NCBI GenBank assembly: GCA_963674555.1
Contig: OY771429.1
Location: forward strand, 1,054,001-1,118,000
From: JBGMEA01 sp963674555
Lineage (GTDB): Bacteria > Bacillota > Clostridia > Eubacteriales > Anaerofustaceae
Reading direction: 5' to 3'
DNA length: 64,000 bases
Made by a program: the position numbers and the translations under genes. Numbering within the stretch: the first letter of the stretch is position 1; every line of letters starts with the position of its first letter. The notes beneath the pieces were generated by a model that made no database searches, was not told the origin of the DNA, and saw only the letters and a program-made list of their open reading frames with translations. Shown here one piece after another: positions 60,266 to 64,000 of the stretch.

Positions 60266-61684
60266 TTATAAAGTGTCGATAATTGACGATATATCATCCA
60301 GTTCTTCAGGTTTCAAATCAACTTTCGGCGTTCGCATCGTATCAAAATCAATAGAACTTTTTTTGCCGGTGTCTGCATTTCGATCCGTCTGTTTTACGGA
60401 TCGATTCAATGTCGGGCGCACGTTTTCATCGGTACGTTTTTTGACTGTTTCGTTTTTGATACTTGTATTGGTCCTGTCCGTAGATTGATACACTTTTTTC
60501 TGTTGAGACGTCGGATTTCTTCTTTGCGGTGGATTCGGTCTTGATGGTCTCGGCCTGCGCTGTTCATCGTCAACAGGCGCAGTAAATGTAATCGGCGGAG
60601 TCAATGAAGATGCTTCCAATTCTTCGATCGTTTTTAATATGTTTTTTGCTAAATTCGGATTATCACTTGGTAAGGAAAGGATCGGCGAAAATACATCTCT
60701 GCTTGTTTTCTTGCGTTGATATTTATTTTTTCTTTCAGGCAGTGCATATCTGTTCGCTCTTTGTATCTCTTCCAAAGCGCGTTCTTTCTCTTCCAATTCA
60801 ACCATTTTCAATAAAAGGTTATATTCCCTTTCTTCCAGCACTTTTGTCCGATCGTTTAGGGTCATATACAAAGATTTTATATCATCTAATATCGTATCAA
60901 GTATCTCTTTTTTATTCCTATCGATATAGGTTTTCTTATCCTCATATGATTCAACATAAGACTCTGTCTGGGCATATGCTTCCGATTCCGGAGGCAAAAA
61001 ATCATCATATTGAAAATTGGACTGCATGGTGATCTTGTCTTCCAAAGCTTCGATACGTTTTTCTTTTTCTTCGAGTTCTTTTGTGAGTTTTTCGATCACC
61101 TGATCTTTTTCCTGTTGTTTTCGAATCATTTCAGGATCGGGTTCGACAGGCACTATCGGCGCTACAGGCACTACAGGTTCTGCGTTCTCGGTATAGTTTG
61201 CCTGCAAAGGCATATCATTATACAACACTTCTTCCGCGGGAGAGTTCAGTGTGAATGACGCTTCGATATCTTCATCGTCTTCCTCGTATTCATCATCATA
61301 TTCATTATCCGATGTTCGCATCAAATACCTGATCATTAATCCGATCAATAGATCAAAAGCTACAACGATACCATAGTAGACAATATTATCCAGAATAGAA
61401 ATTTGATACAAGTATTGCGCGGCAAAAACAGCCGCTGCATTTGCGACAATTATCCCTAAGACATCAAAAAGGAATGACCTATAACGTTTGAGACTGTAGA
61501 GGAAAAAAGTAAGGTAGATAACAAGTTTAATAGCCACAAAAATATAAGCACTTGCGATCAATTGCTCAACACCTATAGCTTGCATATCAAGTATTTGCAG
61601 CACTAACGAAGAAACATAATAAGACAGATATAATGTTACGGCGTCAATGACAAACAATATTGACTTTTTAAGAAATGCTCTCAT
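60266..61684 (-). CDS. Membrane protein with four N-terminal helices and coiled coil, function unknown
   Basis: 472 residues. Residues 1-120 hold four hydrophobic helices beginning RAFLKKSILFVIDAVTLYLSY, which resembles the membrane part of FlaA1/CapD-type sugar-nucleotide enzymes, but no enzymatic domain follows. Instead there is an acidic stretch (EYDDEYEEDDED), a coiled coil around residues 195-220 and another around 285-315, and a basic, Pro/Arg/Thr-rich region from about 370. It looks like an anchored scaffold or cell-envelope protein. Conserved family not recognised. Confidence 0.7.
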   Translation of the reverse strand: MRAFLKKSILFVIDAVTLYLSYYVSSLVLQILDMQAIGVEQLIASAYIFVAIKLVIYLTFFLYSLKRYRSFLFDVLGIIVANAAAVFAAQYLYQISILDNIVYYGIVVAFDLLIGLMIRYLMRTSDNEYDDEYEEDDEDIEASFTLNSPAEEVLYNDMPLQANYTENAEPVVPVAPIVPVEPDPEMIRKQQEKDQVIEKLTKELEEKEKRIEALEDKITMQSNFQYDDFLPPESEAYAQTESYVESYEDKKTYIDRNKKEILDTILDDIKSLYMTLNDRTKVLEEREYNLLLKMVELEEKERALEEIQRANRYALPERKNKYQRKKTSRDVFSPILSLPSDNPNLAKNILKTIEELEASSLTPPITFTAPVDDEQRRPRPSRPNPPQRRNPTSQQKKVYQSTDRTNTSIKNETVKKRTDENVRPTLNRSVKQTDRNADTGKKSSIDFDTMRTPKVDLKPEELDDISSIIDTL

Positions 61685-61706
61685 TATTTACACCACACTT
61701 ATTCAT

Positions 61707-62204
61707 TCAGACAGAGACCAACATAATGCCGCCTTTGACCAGTAACGATACAACCATACCAGCGATCGTTGTACCCGCAAGAGCAAAAAGCACTGATTTT
61801 AAAGGATCCAATTTTAAAAGCGCTGCGATCATGCATCCGGTCCAAACACCGGTTCCCGGTAAAGGTATAGAAACAAAAAACATTAAACCGATATAAGAAT
61901 ATTTCTCAATCCTTTTTTGCTTACGCATACTGTTCCCATATATTTTTTCCCCAATTTTAATTAAAAAAGAATTTTTTGAGGATTCAAGTTTTGCTAAAAA
62001 TTTTTCACCAAAGTACATAATGAAAGGGGCAGGTATGATGCTTCCTATAATCGAATAGATCAATACCGGAATAAAGGGCATTTGTAACAGCAATATGCCA
62101 TAAGGTATCGATCCTCTTAATTCAATAGCCGGGATCATTGAAATGAGTATAATATGCAACCAGTTCGGCAATGTGCTAAAGAATGAATTGATTGCTTGTG
62201 ACAT
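61707..62204 (-). CDS. Small multidrug export-type membrane protein (COG2426)
   Basis: 165 residues with about five hydrophobic segments. The start region PAIELRGSIPYGI and the SIPLPGTGVWTGCM loop are the marks of the COG2426 / putative small multidrug export family. True substrate unknown. It follows 256 bases after a terminator and precedes the scaffold-like membrane protein gene by 22 bases, so these two may be cotranscribed. Confidence 0.85.
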   Translation of the reverse strand: MSQAINSFFSTLPNWLHIILISMIPAIELRGSIPYGILLLQMPFIPVLIYSIIGSIIPAPFIMYFGEKFLAKLESSKNSFLIKIGEKIYGNSMRKQKRIEKYSYIGLMFFVSIPLPGTGVWTGCMIAALLKLDPLKSVLFALAGTTIAGMVVSLLVKGGIMLVSV

Positions 62205-62460
62205 AAAAACTCCAATTTGAAATTTATCTGATCCATATTAATTAATTATATCATTACATATAACCGCAAAACAATGTAATTTTACAATTAGAAGTTTGAT
62301 TTTTCGCAAAAATAAAGAGAAAAACACGTACTTTGTCTATATCCATCCATTATCACTGTAAAATAAAATCAATCCTCTGTTAAAAACATTGAAAGCATCC
62401 TTAATATTAAGGATGCTTTCAAATAATCAATCGAACAATTTGTGATGATCGCTCAGTAAA
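62205..62460. terminator. Intergenic region with terminator of 62461-62982
   Basis: Holds a perfect hairpin GAAAGCATCCTT / AAGGATGCTTTC with loop AATATT (62391-62420), followed on the minus strand by a T-rich stretch. It ends the gene at 62461. The rest is AT-rich and probably includes the promoter of the COG2426 gene. Confidence 0.8.
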
Positions 62461-62982
62461 TTATTCTTCTTTCAGGTTATAAAGATAATGATATGTTTTA
62501 TCATTGATCGTCGTCCATAAATGTAATATCTCAGCATCCTCATCTACACTGAAATCATAAACTACAGCCTTACCCTCATTCATCATTGTGATCGTATCAC
62601 CGGAAGTTTCCAAAGTATACGCTGTAGTAGCGTCTTCTGTTTCAGCAGGGGTTATCGTTCCGTCTTCATTTTCTATTTCGGGTGTGATCGTCTTGGTCAC
62701 TGTGATAGTCGCAGTATCATCTTTATTGATGACAAGTACTGTCGGATCACGCTTAACCGGTGCTGTGTCGACATAAAGATTAGCTAAGTCCCAACTCCCG
62801 ACAGCATCATTGAATTTCGTGGAATTATATTTATACGCCGATGCGCCTCCCGACCATATAACTAAAGCAATAAATGCGACGATAAAAAGTCCTGCGATAA
62901 TCAGGATCGTTTTAAGGCCGATATTTTTTTTGGAGTTTGATTTTGTTTTTGGTTTTTTTACGGATTTCTTCTTTTGAACCAT
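62461..62982 (-). CDS. Membrane-anchored extracytoplasmic beta-strand protein, unknown function
   Basis: 173 residues: Lys-rich N-terminus, one hydrophobic anchor at about residues 24-45, then a beta-rich exterior domain (GSWDLANLYVDT, TITVTKTITPEIENEDG, TYHYLYNL) of the kind found in small lipocalin-like or DUF5640-like proteins. GGAGGATAC precedes the ATG. No partner recognised. It follows mnmA by about 80 bases on the same strand but may have its own promoter. Confidence 0.7.
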   Translation of the reverse strand: MVQKKKSVKKPKTKSNSKKNIGLKTILIIAGLFIVAFIALVIWSGGASAYKYNSTKFNDAVGSWDLANLYVDTAPVKRDPTVLVINKDDTATITVTKTITPEIENEDGTITPAETEDATTAYTLETSGDTITMMNEGKAVVYDFSVDEDAEILHLWTTINDKTYHYLYNLKEE

Positions 62983-63062
62983 TGTATCCTCCGGATAAAT
63001 GTGAAACGTTTGCTATCAAAATTTTCTTTAGATGTTATTATAACAGAATTAATGCTTGAGTA

Positions 63063-64000
63063 CTATGATTTTAATGCATTCCCAATGATAGCTCCGCCCA
63101 AGCATTCATCACCGATATAAAAAACACCGACCTGTCCCGGAGCCACACCGCTTTGTTTTTGATCGAAATATACTTCGCATCCGTTATCGGTCAGAGTCAA
63201 AGTGCATTTCTTTTCCTGTTGTTGATATCGATATTTTACATTACATTGGATGTTTTGTTTTTCTAAAGGATTGATGAAATGGACAGTCTCGGATACAAAT
63301 CCATCCGAAAACAATGCAGGATTATCAGAACCTTGCACAACGTATAAGACATTATTACTCATATCTTTATCACATACATACCAACGATCTCCACCACCTT
63401 GATTGCCTATACCCAGTCCTCTTCTCTGTCCGATCGTATAATACATCAAACCTTGGTGTTCACCGACTTTAGTCATACTGTCAAGATCGATGATGTCCCC
63501 TTTCTGAGCGGGGAGATATTGCGAGAGAAATTTCGTAAAGTTCCGCTCACCTATAAAACATATCCCCATCGAGTCTTTTTTTTCAGCTGTACGAAGACTG
63601 AGTTTATCGGCGATCTTTCTAACTTCTTCTTTTTTCATCTCCCCCAAAGGGAAAAGAGCTTTTCTGATCTGATCACGATTTAAAAAACTCAAAAAATAAC
63701 TTTGATCTTTCTTAGGGTCTATCCCTTTAAGCAATCTGACTTGCCCATCAGTTACATCATTACGAACATAGTGTCCTGTCGCTATATAGTCCGCGCCCAA
63801 ATTCTTTTGCGCATATTCCAAAAATGCTTTGAATTTAATTTCACTGTTACACAAAACATCAGGATTCGGTGTTCTGCCGATCCTATATTCTTCCAAAAAG
63901 TATGTAAATACACGCTCCCAGTATTCTTCTGCGAAATTTACCGAATAAAAAGGTATCTCCAGCTTTAAACAGACACTTTTTGCATCTTCATAGTCTTCTT
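63063..64000 (-). CDS. mnmA: tRNA-specific 2-thiouridylase MnmA, 5' end outside window
   Basis: Thiolates uridine 34 of Lys, Glu and Gln tRNAs. The minus-strand frame is open without a stop from 63063 to the right edge, giving about 312 of the usual 360 residues; the missing part is the N-terminal PP-loop. Visible motifs are DAKSVC.LKLEIPFY, the catalytic CNSEIKF region after GRTPNPDVLCN, ATGHYV, KDQSYFLSFL, the second catalytic Cys in DSMGICFIGER, TIGQRRGLGIG and the C-terminal beta domain. The apparent start at 63896 is an internal Leu codon. Confidence 0.93.
   Translation of the reverse strand, partial: EDYEDAKSVCLKLEIPFYSVNFAEEYWERVFTYFLEEYRIGRTPNPDVLCNSEIKFKAFLEYAQKNLGADYIATGHYVRNDVTDGQVRLLKGIDPKKDQSYFLSFLNRDQIRKALFPLGEMKKEEVRKIADKLSLRTAEKKDSMGICFIGERNFTKFLSQYLPAQKGDIIDLDSMTKVGEHQGLMYYTIGQRRGLGIGNQGGGDRWYVCDKDMSNNVLYVVQGSDNPALFSDGFVSETVHFINPLEKQNIQCNVKYRYQQQEKKCTLTLTDNGCEVYFDQKQSGVAPGQVGVFYIGDECLGGAIIGNALKS

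Noticed and set aside
1..64000. CRISPR array, prophage, insertion sequence or integron
   Set aside because: No regularly spaced repeats, transposase, integrase or phage structural motifs were seen in any frame.

Overview
The window looks like the chromosome of a low-GC, anaerobic, Gram-positive-type bacterium of the Bacillota, most likely a clostridial relative with acetogen-like or methyl-transfer metabolism. The grounds are AGGAGG-type ribosome binding sites, TTGACA/TATAAT promoters, a comEC-holA block, an L25/Ctc gene, a Thermotoga/clostridial-type one-cluster ferredoxin, an anaerobic radical-SAM maturase, and two corrinoid proteins with five UroD-fold methyltransferase-like genes. No phage, insertion sequence or CRISPR array was seen. 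Assignments come from reading motifs and from family knowledge; no database search was run.

Layout. 0-2.5 kb: type IV pilus/secretion ATPases pilB (cut by the left edge) and pilT. 2.5-6.9 kb: a small methyl-transfer module with a GPH-type transporter, a small two-helix membrane protein, a divergent TetR regulator, a UroD-family methyltransferase and a 44-residue ORF. 7.1-13 kb: a phosphoesterase, then a same-strand redox/thiol group (FMN-binding protein, nitroreductase, CoA-disulfide-reductase-like enzyme, a stand-alone ATP-grasp enzyme matching the C-terminal half of GshF, and a bacterial homologue of methanogenesis marker protein 8). 13.2-19.7 kb: ribosomal protein L25 and an overlapping signalling operon (CheR, hybrid histidine kinase, REC-PAS-GGDEF-HD-GYP). 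19.9-25.5 kb: a second small two-helix protein and a tandem duplication of a GPH transporter/TetR pair, followed by a gene-free stretch that looks like the regulatory remnant of a third copy.

26-37.4 kb is the centre of the window: a ferredoxin, two related MFS transporters, four different UroD-family methyltransferase-like genes and one corrinoid protein in a probable operon. A divergent TetR and paired operator-like palindromes sit at a consensus promoter, and a metal-dependent hydrolase follows. A second corrinoid protein at 55.4-56.0 kb has its own TetR and paired palindromic operators. The likely theme is import of methylated compounds, transfer of the methyl group to a corrinoid protein by substrate-specific UroD-type enzymes, and TetR induction by each compound. 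The substrates cannot be read from the sequence, and no corrinoid-activating protein (RamA/RACE type) is present here.

The rest is mostly housekeeping or general accessory: MarR-MATE efflux, metallo-beta-lactamase-fold hydrolases, a dienelactone-hydrolase-type enzyme with an anSME-like radical SAM protein, an unusual HEPN-like/JAB-like pair, a CDP-alcohol phosphatidyltransferase, tRNA-Pro(CGG), a catalytically dead-looking rhomboid, a seven-gene block (MBL fold, YibE/F, ComEC, HolA, GNAT, PHP, MFS), an ABC-2 exporter, a TtcA-like tRNA thiolase, and mnmA, which runs off the right edge.
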